From Varanus komodoensis (lineage: Eukaryota; Chordata; Lepidosauria; Squamata; Varanidae), in contig NW_025336347.1 of assembly GCF_004798865.1 (NCBI RefSeq), positions 16,729,273 to 16,793,272 of the forward strand: a stretch of DNA of 64,000 bases, read 5' to 3'. Position 1 is the first letter of the stretch. Every line of letters begins with the position of its first letter. The notes beneath the pieces were generated by a model. That model did not search any database. It was given only the letters and a program-made list of their open reading frames with translations, and had not been told where the DNA came from. A program made the translations under genes and the position numbers. Of the stretch, positions 11,169 through 22,989 are shown piece by piece.

Positions 11169-12250
11169 TTAGATACCTGGACAGACAGATAGGTACATAG
11201 CCTAAACCATTTAAATTGAGTAAGAATTTATTGCTGGTGCTCAGTCCCCAGGATATAGGGTGGCAAAACCGTTTTTGCCTACCTGCTTAGAAGTAACTGG
11301 GGAAATGATATCTTGCCTTAGGTAAAATTTGTTTTCACACCTTGCATCATTAAAATATGGTGAGGATTTTAAACAAGCTTTCTGACCTGCAAGGAAGAAT
11401 AATAGCAGAAAACTTCAAGCCCTAAAGGTAAGTTAGAGATAAAAATGCAAGAGTATGTCTTGAGGGGGTGGGCTACAAAATGAGTTATTTTGCCAACATA
11501 ATGATGGATGGTGTCCAGCTATCTGCTCTGAAAGCACATGGGAGATATAATGGAAATCGAGGCTATAAATGCAGGTTGCTTGCGCGGCTGTGTTGGGACG
11601 TAGGTGGAGCAGCTTATTAGCAAGATGAGAATTTTGCAGCGACTGCGCTTTCAAATAAGAATTTTGTATTCTTTCCCTACTCTGCCCACAAGTCCCATAA
11701 ATAATAAAATGTTAATGATAGTTGTGTAGTTACATCAAAGAAGATGGGGCTCTTTCATCTCAGTTAAATCTTGTGCAAATTATTAATAAAAGCAGTTGTC
11801 CAGAAATGACAGAAAAAGGAACTCTAGGAAATTCCTTTGTAGAGCGTCTAAATTCCTAGTGCCCACCCTCAGCCCAAGGGGGTGCTTCAGGGAACTCGGG
11901 ACACCCACCAATCAGACTTAAATGGCTTTTGCCAGAAAAAAACTCAGACGTGCATATTAAGAAGTGTGGAGTTCATATCACAAAAGGTATTCCAAGGAAA
12001 CACCTTAAAATAATTCCAGGCACTTAAAATAACCACAGATTTCATTCTGCCCGGCCCTGCCCCAGGGTTTCAGTGGGGTGAGAGCCAGTGTGCATATGGG
12101 TGAGGCGTGTGTGTGGCTGCAGGTGCTGTTGGAGAACATCTTACACACTTTCCCCATTCCATGGTAAGTGTGTAACAGAATTCATTTGCTGCGTTTTATA
12201 GGGCCTGTTGCCAAAACGCCGGCAAAGTAGAGGCGAGAGGGCGGCCTTCT
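11169..12250. other. Unique DNA
   Basis: Nothing recognised beyond AT-rich single-copy-looking sequence. Open frames are at most 73 aa. Confidence 0.4.
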
Positions 12251-12254
12251 AGTC

Positions 12255-12430
12255 CTCGGGGTGGGCCATTCCACACGTTGGGGAAAGGCCTGCTCATGGG
12301 CAGCCATCGCTGGGCTTCCATTCATGAAGGTCCCTGGAGCAGGGCTTCACCTGGTGTGGCCAGGTATTTATGGCTGCCAGAGACCTCCACTCCTGTGATC
12401 ATACAAAGTGCAGGCACTGCAGACCCAAAG
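12255..12430. mobile_element. Possible L2-related remnant
   Basis: The phrase GGGCCATTCCACACG followed by GGAAAGGCC, and then CTGGAGCAGGGCTTCACC, resembles a block found in the 3' region of some reptile L2 copies. There is no tail or reading frame to confirm it. Confidence 0.25.
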
Positions 12431-12631
12431 CTTTTTGATGGGCAATCCACACACTCACTGGCTAATAACTAACAGCACAGTCCATTCCAATGCACAATCC
12501 ACTGAACTGTGTTCCACGAGGCGTCTAGATGGGCATTTCTGCTTAAGTGCTGACTAGCCACACAGGGAGCCTACAGGAGTGGAAGGGCTCGTGGGCGGGC
12601 CTGTTGGGCCCATCTGGTCATGAAATATGAG

Positions 12632-12842
12632 ACCGCCAGTTTGGTGTCGTGACAAGAGTTTTGGGCTGTGGCTCTGGAGATCCAGGTTCTCGTCCCGATG
12701 TGGCCAAGGTGTTTTTGGGGCAGTCACGGACTCTTACCCTACCGTCCATCACAAGGTTGTTGTGAGGATAAAATGGAGAGGACAAGGACCGAATAAGCTT
12801 CCTTGAGCTCCTTGCAAGAGGAAGAAAAGCCGGATAGAATTG
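12632..12842 (+). mobile_element. MIR/CORE-like tRNA SINE
   Basis: Forward copy. The head region is CCAGTTTGGTGTCGTGAC, then CCAGGTTCTCGTCCCG at the B-box position, a GGGGCAGTCACGGACTC core, CACAAGGTTGTTGTGAGGA and a GCTTCCTTGAGCTCCTTGC stretch before the end. The order is the same as in the antisense copies. It is nearly full length but diverged. Confidence 0.8.
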
Positions 12843-12844
12843 CA

Positions 12845-15190
12845 ATGTCAACAAGCCACTGCTGCTGTAGGGACTTCAGCCAAAGCATCCTGGCAAGTTT
12901 TGAGGGATGAAATTGGTTTGCCCTCTGTAATAAATGATGGAAACTCTGCTAATATGCTAGATAAAGAATATTCACTTTGCAAAACATTTCATGGAAAACA
13001 TAACCTTCGAGTTTCTTTAGGGTTTTTTTTTATTTAGTCTTTGACTATTAGGAAGAAGAAATATTTCTGACTGCTACAAATTAAATAATTCATACATGGT
13101 TTGCAGAACTTGCTCAGTATAATTTTTTTAATTAGAAATGCTTTAAAAGAGCCAGTATTGTCCTACTGGGCTGATGGTTTATGTGGACCTGTTTTTGACT
13201 CATGTAATATTTATTAAAGCACCATTAAGGTGTAAATGAAACACAGTTATACAGGTATGTGAGGATCGTATAGCTCCTAATTGGAATCTTCCCACTGTTT
13301 CCTTCATCCCCCCTCCTTGCCCCAAATCCTTTAAAGTAATTTATGAATTTTGCACCATCAGAAGCTAGTCGGAAGCTTAATTTTGCAGCAGTTAGTAAAA
13401 AAATAACACCTCCGTCTGAAAAAAAAAAGCATGTAAATGAAGTTCATATCATTAAACAACTAGAAGGTCTTTCTGTTTGTATTTGGATTTCAAAAGGTGT
13501 TGTTCGCACATCCTTCTACACCTTTCATCCGATGAAATTGTTATTTCTAGCAAAATGCCTGTCCTTATGCTGGCTGGGGACATACGCAGGTGGAGGCCTT
13601 GTATATTTCAAGGAGTTGGCCATGGCAACTGCAGCCTCAACACGAGCTGGACACCTCACTGCAAGGGGTGGATTTTGGCCTTTCCATAATTTTGTCCCAA
13701 GAAGAGGTTTTAATGTTCCCCATAGGAATGAATGGCAGCCTTTCTGTTACATAGGAGAAAGTCAATTGGGTGCATTTTTAGTAGAACAGGTAAACAAGCC
13801 ATGCTTGAGATTTTAGGATTCTCTGAGCATCATCTTGCTGCTCATCTCATGCCCAGTTCCTGGTCATGTTTGCAATCGCTGTTCGGTGTGTGCAAATGAG
13901 AACCTCGCACAAACCGAGAAGTAATCAAATGGGAGATTTACACAGATCTCTTGAAATATGCTCAGATTTTCTCCATAGTTGAAAGGGGAGCTGATTCTGT
14001 CTCCTGAGGAACTCTGCACACATTGAACTGGGAATCAGAAATAAGAAGGTGAATACGACTTTGACAGTTTGCAGGCATTTTCTGTGGATGCGTGCTCATA
14101 CCCTCATTTGCATCTGGAACTTCAATAGGGCATGCTTGCATGTTTTGCGAGCAAAAACAAAATTTCCATACAGACCTAGTTTCTTGACGCTGTTGTGACG
14201 TTGCTCTCCTTGTTAAGCCATCGAGAATCAAGCCAACAGCTCTCTGCACAGCCCAGAGTGGTATTCGCAGTCTTTTTCTTGCTCACATTAAAATGTAACA
14301 AGTGGGGACCTGATCCTACAATGCAGTGTATTCCCAGACCAGAATAGGAACCTTGTGATGTTATTTGGGCCTTGCAAAGAACACCTTTGACTTTCTTTCC
14401 TGCCCTTATCCTCTTCTGCTGCCCAGCAGTAAAAGGCTCATATCAGGTCTCTTTGCAAAGTCTAAGGGGAATCCTGATTTTATTTATTGTCCTACATACT
14501 TATTTGAGAGGTATGAGAAATTAATTTCAGGCCTTTTTGACTAGAATAGAGCTGGCAAATTCCTTTCAGAACCAAACACACTCCTTACTCAAATGAAAAA
14601 AAAAATGAATTAAATGTGTTGCTTGAAAGGTTTTTTTTTTTTTTTTTTAGGATATATTTGTGTTTCTTTGAGTGCTGGCTGTTTATTTCTTTGTAGGTAG
14701 ACTGTTTTTATAATGCATTTTAAAAGGTTTTAATCTTTGTCAAACACTAAGCTTCAACTGTTAGTATATAAATGTAATAAATGAAATGAAAGTCCACACA
14801 TTTCTGAGTGGAATGCAATGCAATTCATGAAACAAAATGGTTTAGAAAAATATATACATTTGAGAAATGTGCATAAAAGTGTGAGCATTTGAAAAATGTG
14901 AACAAACACATTTTAATCATGCAGAATACATACAATTCAAAGAAGATGTGCCTTTTCAGTTCATGCATCCTCAGCCAAATGCTATTATCATTGGGTCTTT
15001 GTAGTGAAAGTCATCTAGGGTGGCTTGATTTGGTGGGGAGGCATCTTTACTTATCCACCACTTTGGGTCTTCTCATGGCAAAGTACCAGTCCACAATGCC
15101 ATGGTACCAACTTTTCCTTCCACAATGACTTGCCAGAAGGAGTTGACCCACATCTTCTAGATGGAGGCCATACCGCTTTCTCAACAACAT
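12845..15190. other. Unique DNA with T-rich runs
   Basis: No gene recognised. An 18-base T run is at 14631-14648. A 157-aa open frame at 13343-13816 begins in A-rich DNA and has no recognisable domain. The part near 13130-13260, with a stretch reading TGTAATATTTATTAAAG, is repeat-free and could be conserved, but nothing confirms that. Confidence 0.35.
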
Positions 15191-15221
15191 ATTAACACTG
15201 TGAGGCATCAAGTTGACTGTC

Positions 15222-15530
15222 GAGACTGAAGTCCAGGAAGCCAAGCTTTGTAGCAGTCCTGAGCCCCTGTTCCTGGTGAGCACTCCCAGCATTCATGGGT
15301 TGCTTGCCAGGAATCAAGCCCCACATGCGGTGCAGGCCACTTCTGCATCCTGCAGCTGCTGCTTGGGAGGCTGCACCCAACGGGCAAGGTCGCTGGTGGT
15401 GCAGCTGGGCTCTGTGCGCATTCATGGACTTGCCTTTGGCTCGGTTCACTTGCAGGACCAGGCCGAGCATGAGAGGAAGGCCACAAGTACCGGTGGGATG
15501 GATGTCCCAAGGGCTTGCCCGAAGCCTAGC
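15222..15530 (+). repeat. GC-rich unclassified repeat, copy B
   Basis: Same family as copy A. Landmarks are GGAATCAAGCCCCAC (about 15311), GCTGCTTGGGAGGCTGCAC (about 15357), GCTCGGTTCACTTGCAGGAC (about 15439), GAGCATGAGAGGAAGG (15465) and GGGATGGATG (about 15495). The first 30 bases (GAAGTCCAGGAAGCCAAGC at 15231) are the inverse of the family's own 5' block GCTTGGCTTCCTGGACT, seen in forward orientation at 46.5 kb. This copy therefore starts with a head-to-head inversion. Confidence 0.65.
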
Positions 15531-15534
15531 CCCA

Positions 15535-15790
15535 AGCCTGCCAAGCATTCATGTGGCTGCCTGCCTGGCATCGAGCCCTCACAGAGCCCGGCCTCCATGC
15601 ATGTGACTTGTGGGCTTCATCTGGGCCCCACGTGCTTCAGAGGAAGGCTGCCGGGCTGCACAACAGCAGTCCCACAGGCATTCGCAGGCTTCCTTTCAGC
15701 TTGGCCCTGTTTCTAGCGCGGGCTGAGAACACGAGCAAAGTCCAAGGGAGAGGAGAGGGCTGGACTCCACAGGACTGCCACAACCATAAA
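15535..15790 (+). repeat. GC-rich unclassified repeat, copy C (tandem with B)
   Basis: Directly follows copy B in the same orientation, about 250 bp. It repeats the landmarks: GGCATCGAGCCCTCACAG, GGAAGGCTGCCGGGCTGCAC (about 15642), GCTTCCTTTCAGCTTGGCCC, and a diverged GCTGAGAACACGAGCAAAG in place of GAGCATGAGAGGAAG. The B-C pair suggests that part of the unit can be arranged in tandem. Confidence 0.55.
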
Positions 15791-15794
15791 GGAA

Positions 15795-16500
15795 ACCCTC
15801 TCCACCGACCATGGGTACTTCCATGGGAGTTACTGCCTTCTCCCTAAGTTGTAATAAGACAGACAGTGTAGCCTTGAAAAAATGAGGGAGGGCTTCAGTG
15901 TTAAGGTGAGTGGACATAGAGACATACACCACCCACTACCGATACTGTGAGCACCCCAGTTACAGATCTTGAAGTCAACATTGACACCAGAGTGCAGTCA
16001 GTGGGTGGATCGTGTGCAGGCCAAGATGAGCACCCGAAGAACTACAGGGACAGGTGAGGCTGCACACTCTACAAGGCTTTTCTCAGCCATAGCTGCTCTC
16101 ACAATCACTTGCTCACACAATAGCATGCCTACAGCCACCCTCATGAACACACTCTTCCATGTACGGAAGGGCAAAAAAGTACCCACACTGTGGAAAGTAA
16201 CCGCCCGTCAGAAGGGGTCCAATGTGGCTCTGCCACAAAGATCTGCTGGGGGGAAGCAGGAAGGAGGTGTGGCGGCCGCAGGAAGACTTCTTAAATGATG
16301 CCTTCTCATCACCTAATAATTTCTGAGTAATAGAAAGCTACTGCCCCTCTAATGTTCAAAATATGGAAAGTTTTCTCAATCACTGACTTAGCTAAAAAAA
16401 AAAACGCAGGGAGCACAGTGCCCTGGCTCAACTGAAAATTAGAAACAACCTTAGGCAAGAGATGGAAAACAGCTAACAATATGTTAGAACCAGGGCTCAG
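15795..16500. other. Unassigned DNA between GC-rich repeat pieces
   Basis: No gene. The 109-aa open frame at 15969-16298 has no domain I recognise. Because it lies between forward copies B-C and inverted stubs of the same family, it may be internal sequence of a larger compound element, but it contains no diagnostic motif. Confidence 0.3.
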
Positions 16501-16504
16501 GGCT

Positions 16505-16690
16505 GCTACAAAGCAGACCGAAGTCCAGGAAGCCGAGCCACAGAATCCGATGGGTTCCTACCTCAAAGCAGATTCCTCATACATCCCTACTTGGTGCTGA
16601 ATTGAACTAAGGCCACAAGAAAGCAGGCCAGATTCTGGGGAGCCGAGGAAATCCAACAGATTCCTACCCCCAGTGCAGATTCCTAGCACA
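16505..16690 (-). repeat. Two inverted 5' stubs of the GC-rich repeat
   Basis: Two tandem antisense copies of the family's 5' end, about 75-90 bp each. Read on the minus strand each begins GGGATGT, has AGGAATCTGC, then a TAGGAA-CC/TC-ATCxGATT block. The first continues to GGCTCGGCTTCCTGGAC. The same start is seen in forward orientation at 52762 (GCTAGGGATGGGC). They fix the family's 5' terminus as about AGGGATGTGC. Confidence 0.55.
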
Positions 16691-16699
16691 TCCCTGGTT

Positions 16700-18032
16700 T
16701 CAGGTTGAGCACGAGAAGCTGGGACTTCAAGAGGGCCAACTTTGGCCAACTGAAGGCCAGACTGGCAAAAGTCTCCTGGGATAGGTTACTGGAAGGTAAG
16801 CGAGTTGAGGAGGGGTGGATAGCACTCAAAAGGGAGGTTTTGGAGGCGCAAGACTTGACGATACCTCTAGTCAGTAAGGTGGGGAGGCGGAGGAGAGTGC
16901 TGCCATGAATGCGAAAGGAGGTGGTTAGAGGGATTAGACGAAAGAGGAACCTCCGTAGGAAATAGGTACTGGGGGAAATAGACAAAAGGGTATACCAGGA
17001 GGAGGAGGCCTGTTGCAGAAGGATTCTTCGCAAGGCTAAGGCTGATTACAAGCTGAGACTTGCCAAGAATATCAAGAGCAACAAAAAGGGTTTCTTTTAA
17101 TCTTTTCATTAATGACACGGAAGAAGGGGTGAACAGTCTGCTGATCAAATTCGCAGATGACACTAAAACTGGAGCAGTGGCCACAACTGAGGAGCAGGTA
17201 CTTCAGATCCGAAAGGATCTGGACAGACTATGGAAGTGGGCTGGCGACAACAGGATGGCGTTCAATGTGGATAAGTGCAAGGTCTTGCACTTGGGGCATA
17301 GGAATAGGTGTCATAAGTACAGGTTAGGTGACAAGTGGCTGGAGAGCAGCACTTGTGAAAGGGACCTCGGGGTACTGGTTGACTGCAAGCTAAACATGAG
17401 TCAGCACCGCAGTGATGCGGTGGTCAAGAGGGCGAATGCCACCCTTGGTTGCATAGCCAGAAGTGTGGCTTCTAGATCAAGAGAGGTATTACTACCACTC
17501 TACACGACTCTGGTGCGCCCGAGTATTGTGCTCAGTTTTGGGCCCCTCATTACAGAAAGGACATAGCCAGGTTGGAGCCAGTGCAGCGTAGGGCCACAAG
17601 GTTGGTGGCCGGTTTGCAGGGGACGCCATACGAGGCGAGACTGAGTGAACTGGGTCTCTTCAGCCTGGAGAAGAGGAGACTCAGAGGGGATATGTTGGTG
17701 ACATACAGGTTTGTGAGGGGATGTCACATGGAGGTGGGTAGAGACCTGTTCTCCACTGCAGAGGAAGGCAGAACGCGCTCCAACGGAGCAAAGCTCAGGG
17801 AGCCAAGGTTCCATTTGGATGCCAGGAAGCACTTCCTGACAGTCAGGACCATGAGAGTGTGGAATGGGCTTCCATGAGAGGTCATTGAGGCCCCATCAGT
17901 GAGGGTGTTCAAGGATAGGCTGGACGTCCACATGGTGGGCATGTCATGAGCGGAGCTGGCTGGTGCCGGAGGTCGGACTGGATGGCCCAGGAGGCCCCTT
18001 CTGACTTGCTCTGTTTCTATGTATCTATGTTT
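16700..18032 (+). mobile_element. CR1 LINE, internally deleted, to the 3' end
   Basis: Forward CR1 ORF2. The first part (16705-17097) reads FKRANFGQLKARLAKVSWDR and ends KNIKSNKKGFF, the linker between endonuclease and reverse transcriptase. The next residues jump to FNLFINDTEEG and LLIKFADDTKTG, so the reverse transcriptase core between them is missing. The ADD catalytic motif is at about 17153-17162. The rest reads [28 protein letters not shown] and [13 protein letters not shown], with a frameshift near 17566-17572 and a few stops. The 3' end is TCTGTTTCTATGTATCTATG. The element is inactive. Confidence 0.9.
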
Positions 18033-18035
18033 CCT

Positions 18036-19490
18036 GCCCCAAATCTGCAGCTAAAGAAGTTTCCCAGGAAGGGCCCTGTTCAAATATGGAGCCCAGAGTG
18101 GGGAATTCGAAGATGATCACTCGAAGAACTGCCATTCCAGGTGAGCAGCAGGCCTGTATTACAGGACATTAAACCTCGGTTTGCTGACAGATCGGCCTGC
18201 TGGCCAGCCTGAGGGCCTCCCACACCAACAACATATCAGAACTGCCCTGCAATTCAGTTTTAAAAGCCACACGCCCCAGATTAAGCGCTGTCACCCTTGT
18301 TTTGCAGCCCAGCCGTTCTTTGCATGCTCCAATTTCTCACTCTCCCACGCAGGCACCCGTGGAGCTGCAGCTCATTACAAGACACACAAGTTGCTGAATA
18401 TTTGAGGCTTTGTGGGAAACAGCGCCTTGCCTGGCGAATCAAAACCCCGGTCTCCCCCCACACCCCACTTTGCTGTTCAGCTCAGATAAAAGCAGGGCAA
18501 AGGGGTGGGGCAAATCCATCTCCACATGGGCTCCTCAGTGCAGCTGTTTGTCAGCGCTAGGAAGAGGAACGCTCACATCCCCGCTAAGATCCACGGACAG
18601 GCGTTGTCTTTGAACTGCAGTATGTCGGAACAGGATGATTATGGATCATTTAAACACATCCCTGCCTTTTTCATTAGCGGCAACATACAAGTGGCTGTCT
18701 CGTGTGCCACAGAGACTTCATGCATAAATTCCCTGATTGGATCAAAGGGACTTGATTTACAAGAGATACGTGATGGTGGGGATTTTAATTGGAGCCTTAA
18801 TTAAAAATAAAATAAGTCCATAAGTTATAGGCATATTTTTAGTCAATAACCTCCGAGGTTAGACTTGTTGGGCTCTGAATGGCTCATTAACTGTAATAGC
18901 TTAGCCTCTGTATTGTGTGATGAGCTTAACTTTATATCTGGCCTGTAATTTGGGAAGTGACGTGGAGTCCATTTTTATGGAGGGCTCAGGTCCTCCAGGA
19001 TTATAATGAGCCTTACTCAGATTCCACTTGTCAAATCCTCTGTAATGCACAGCCTTGGGATAGATGGCTGAAGATGACTTCATTCTGGCTTAGAAATTTT
19101 TCCTACATTTCCAGTCAAATCGTGTATCCTGTTGCAAGGGAGAGAGGCAGTTTCGGCCCGTTCAGGTCCTGATCTCCTGAGTCTTACCAGTCTCTGCCTG
19201 CATCGAAACTAGAGGCTTTGTATGTGAGGTTTTAAAAAAGGAAGATGATGTGGCAAATCAGATAAGCTCCGCGGAGGCACAGAATCAGTGGAAGAGGTGA
19301 CAAGAGATAGCAGTGCAAGCCAACAAAGAGCATGGGATAATACATGAGCCAATACCAGCCGACATATTTTCCTTCAGCAGTGCTGGAAATCATAGTCATC
19401 ATAGTCGCAGCAAAGGCCTTGCAGGCAGTGGAGGTCTTCTGATGGGTTCAAGGCACAGAGTTTTTTAGAGGCTGTTAGTGGTATTCCTTG
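18036..19490. other. Unique DNA, candidate conserved non-coding block
   Basis: No gene. From about 18560 to 19000 the DNA is repeat-free, with TTAATTGGAGCC, CCTTAATTAAAAATAAAA and CTCATTAACTGTAATAGC. This composition is common in deeply conserved vertebrate enhancers. A 99-aa open frame (18505-18804) overlaps but has no domain. Conservation itself cannot be seen from one sequence. Confidence 0.35.
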
Positions 19491-19491
19491 A

Positions 19492-19575
19492 AAACCAGTG
19501 TGGTGTGGTTAAGAGCGCAGGACTGGGACTCAGGCAATCTGGGTTTGAGTCCCCACTCTGAGCTAAGGGACTTGG
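19492..19575 (+). mobile_element. MIR/CORE-like tRNA SINE, head only
   Basis: The tRNA-like head GTGTGGTGTGGTTAAGAGCG and the B-box region GGGTTTGAGTCCCC are clear. The core and tail are missing, and a CR1 fragment begins about 50 bp downstream. It is a 3'-truncated copy, perhaps disrupted by later insertion or deletion. Confidence 0.75.
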
Positions 19576-19624
19576 AACAGGAATAAGGAACACCCCATTG
19601 TCTAACATCACAATGGTCTGGAAT

Positions 19625-20180
19625 AAAAGCTTCTAGATCAAGAGAGGTATTACTAACACTCTATATGACCCTAGTGCACCCACAGCTGGAGTACTGTGTT
19701 CGGTTCTAGGCTCCACACTACAGGAAGGATACAGCCAGGTTAGAGTCAGTGCAGCATAGGGCCACAGGGATGGTGGCTGGATTGCAAGGAGAGCCATATG
19801 AGGCGAGATTGAGGGAACTGGGTCTCTTCACCCTGAGAAGAGGAGACTCCGAGGGGATCAGTTCGCAGCATATAGGTATGTGAGGGGGTGTCACATAGAG
19901 GTGGGTAGAGACCTGTTCTCCCCTGCAGAGGAGGGCAGGATGCACTCCAGCAGAGCCAAGCTCAAGGAACCAAAGTTCAATTTAGATGCCAGGAAGTTCT
20001 TCCTGACAGCTAGGACCCCTAGGGCATGGAATGGCTTGAAGCCCCATCAGTGAGGGTGTTCAAGGATAGGCTAGACATGAACATGGTAGGCATGTCATGA
20101 ATGGAGCCAGCTGGCGCTGGGGGTCAGACTAGATGGCCTGGGAAGCCCCTCCTGACTCACTCTCTTTCTATGTTTCTAAC
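19625..20180 (+). mobile_element. CR1 LINE 3' end
   Basis: 5'-truncated CR1 that starts in the C-terminal ORF2 (AAGCTTCTAGATCAAGAGAG matches SRSREV), continues with an EYCVRF-like stretch, RRATGMV and LGLFTLRRGDSE, and finishes in GACTCACTCTCTTTCTATG. It is the same subfamily as 16700-18032, since the nucleotide sequences are alike over about 500 bp. Several frame changes make it non-functional. Confidence 0.9.
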
Positions 20181-20184
20181 AGAC

Positions 20185-21940
20185 TGGAGAAGCAAATCTT
20201 GCAGCTCCTGCACAAGGCGCTTTTTACGGCAACAGGAAACCAAAACAAATTATCCCTGATCCTGTTTGTGTGGAGAGAGACATTAAATTTATCAGTTTTT
20301 AAAACTTTCTGATATTTTCAACTAATACTAAATGATAATTAAATATTGAAATTAGCTGAGCAACTTAATAACTTAAATAATTAACACTTTTTTATAAGAT
20401 GCATAATTCATGTCCATAAACAGAAGGAAAAAATTAGCTGGCACTGTTTCCATTTCATCTGCCCTATTCATGTATTTAATTTGTATGAAAACCTATCATG
20501 TAATTACATCTGATGTCATGACTGTAGGCACAGGGATCAGTGTGTCTCAGTGTGATGACGAAGGTTGAAGTGCCCAGATCTGAGCACAAAGGGCTGCTAC
20601 AAGTAACTGGGTCTTTCTGGCTCGTGTGAACATGCCAACAAAGACTGCTTGGGGGCTTGGGAGGGTCTGGAAGCTAGGAAGCCATTTCTTGAATGTCTCA
20701 GGCAATGCCTTTGATGAGTACAAGCTTCATGGTATACCTAGTCAGGGCCTGTTCCAGGGCCTGGGAGGCCCTCAGCAAGGTGTCTCAGGAGGAAAGTACT
20801 GGGGCCAGGGGAATCCATCACTTCAGTGCAAGAGTAGCAGATGGGTATTGCAACAGACTTTCCAAATAGCTATTCACTAGCACTGAGTCCTGAACAAATA
20901 ACTTCAAACTACCTTCATGAATAACAAATAACAAATTCAGTTCTTGTGCAGTCAGTTTTGGTCTCCTCGGAATCAGTAACTCCCTGTAATAATTCTGTGT
21001 AATAACTAAGGGTTCTATCTAATAACTAAGTGTGGCATCTAATGTAAGTGGTGGTATTATTCTACCAAAAGTCGCATCTTCTACCGGTGATTTTGCAGGC
21101 ATGAGCAGAATATCTAGCAGATGTGAGCCAGCGTCCCTGCCATGAGGCAAACTCCATCAGGCTGTGGAGTGGGAGATGCGGCTTGTGCAGCTCCCCCACC
21201 CCTGCTGGGAACACACGCCGTCGCTTCCCAGGGGCTCCTTTAACAGCTCCTGCTGCCTGCAGCCCAGCTGCAGCATGTGCTCAGTGAGAAAGTGGCATGG
21301 GGGGGGGGGGAGTTCCTCTGGGGCATCAGCCCACGGCGTTTCCCATGAGTCACACGCTCTCCCTGCCCTTTGCAGCTGTGGCACTCCAGCCGTGAAAGCT
21401 CTCGTGTGAGCCGCCTAGCTGAGTGCTTACGGGGCTCATCCGAATGGGTACAAGATGTAGCCCCTGGCTGGGCCAGTGCTCGTGAGACCTGGCCAAGCTC
21501 TTGCCCATGCTCCACAGCTACAAAGGGGCAGGAGGTGGAGGTGCTGGAGACAAGGCACCTCCACCTCCTTGACAAGGAGACAAGGTAGCAATGGCAGCCC
21601 GTGCTTTTGCCTTGGGGGGCCACATCCTTTGCGTTGGGATGCGAGAACACCTGGCAACAGGCAGTCATGATGAGCTTATCGTGAGAAATGCTTCCATTCA
21701 TATTTCTCAGGATGCCTTCCAACATGTCCATTAAAGGTGGCAACTGACAAATAGGTGTAAGAAAGTGGTTTAGACCATTTTGCCTTCCCTGAACATGGTA
21801 TTCATAAAACGATATGAAAACAGAACTGGAAACACTGATGCAGAAAATGGCAGCTTTATATTTATGAATGGCTAAAAGTCAAGGCAATTTAAAGGAAAAA
21901 CCAAACAAAAGGTGTAAAACTTTTTCAACTGGATGTTCGC
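20185..21940. other. Unique DNA, AT-rich block then GC-rich block
   Basis: 20280-20520 is very AT-rich, with AAATGATAATTAAATATTG and TAAATAATTAACAC, a candidate regulatory block. 21120-21700 is GC-rich, with a G12 run (21299-21310), a perfect 15-bp hairpin (21530-21569) and a 167-aa minus open frame (21240-21743) that resembles nothing. I see no transposon signature here. Confidence 0.35.
21530..21569. other. Perfect 15-bp hairpin
   Basis: Arms AGGAGGTGGAGGTGC (21530-21544) and GCACCTCCACCTCCT (21555-21569) are perfect reverse complements around the 10-nt loop TGGAGACAAG. The sequence after the right arm partly repeats the loop (GGAGACAAGG at about 21576). It lies in a GC-rich block without a recognised element. 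Confidence 0.9.
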
Positions 21941-21944
21941 AGTG

Positions 21945-22190
21945 CAAGGTTGGACAGACAGTTCTACAATGTCCTTTTGTGTTGCGGTAATGAGAACTAT
22001 AGATAGCATTCTGTACCAAAACAGATACTGTACTTGTGTAAAGGCAGTATGATCTTGGTGGTTTTATTTTCAGTTCTTTTCCTAATTATGTCTAACACAG
22101 AGTTTGCCTTTTTCACAGCAGCTGCACATTGGGCTGTCCATGACAACCCCAAGATCACTTTCCCGATTTGTCACGAAGGCTGAAATATGC
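21945..22190 (-). mobile_element. CR1-family LINE fragment
   Basis: On the minus strand the translation has DLGVVMDSPM (22132-22161) followed by residues fitting AAAVKKANS and then KIILPLHK-like sequence in shifted frames, which is the region just downstream of the CR1 reverse transcriptase core. It is diverged, with several frame changes, and belongs to a different CR1 subfamily from the copies at 16.7 and 19.6 kb. The piece at 53335-53510 is from the same subfamily. Confidence 0.6.
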
Positions 22191-22204
22191 AAACACCCAC
22201 ACAC

Positions 22205-22988
22205 AGTTTGAATTTGGAATAGCTAAGACATACAAAAAGCTTGCAGGATCAGCCCTGCATGTCAAATCAACCACATTCATTGGGTAAACATCAAAATGGA
22301 CCTAGTAGAGTGTATTTGTGCTATTAAACATGACATGGATTTCCACAGGCTAGTAAAAATGTTCCATTACAAATGTCATGGTTGAGTTATAGAGATCCCT
22401 GCAGGTAACCAAAATGTTTGAGAATTTCAAACTCACACCCTTGGCAGGATTTTATCTTTCCTTTCCTTTATTTATTTATAGCTTTGGCCAAATAGGAAAA
22501 AAGTGTTACTGTACACGGCTCCCAGAGGACAACCAATTGCTCTCGGCAATGCAATCCACAATACACTGTGAGGTCAAGTGGAAAAGTTGGTTTGAATGCT
22601 TCCATGCACTTGGTTATTTAGGCAGACAATTCCCGACTTCTGCTGAGATTTTTAGGTATATTCATAACAGCCTGAATGAGACTCGCTCAACTGATTTAAT
22701 TCTATTGTTTTGTGTGAGGCTAGTGTGTTTAGTTGGAGGCTACCTGGCCAGTTGGCTGTAAGTGGCAGCATGCGACCTAACTCAAAAAAATCTTGCAAAC
22801 TTCCAACTCTGTGTGAAACAGGAATGAATATTCATTTTCTTGAATTTGAAGCATCCAAATTAAAGGATGGATTTGTCAGTTTTGTTTTCTTCCATTCAGT
22901 ATTTTAAAAATATCAAGTCTTATTTATTGAAATTTGTTTAAAAATAATCTTTTACCACATATACAAAGAAAAGTGCAATTCTTTATGA
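22205..22988. other. Unique DNA
   Basis: No gene. A 115-aa open frame at 22414-22761 has no family I recognise. The region about 22540-22720 is repeat-free and mixed in composition and could be a conserved non-coding segment, with no direct support. Confidence 0.3.
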
Positions 22989-22989
22989 T

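Noticed and set aside
15213-15716. 167-aa open frame as a gene
   Set aside because: It lies within two tandem copies of the GC-rich repeat and does not persist in the other copies.
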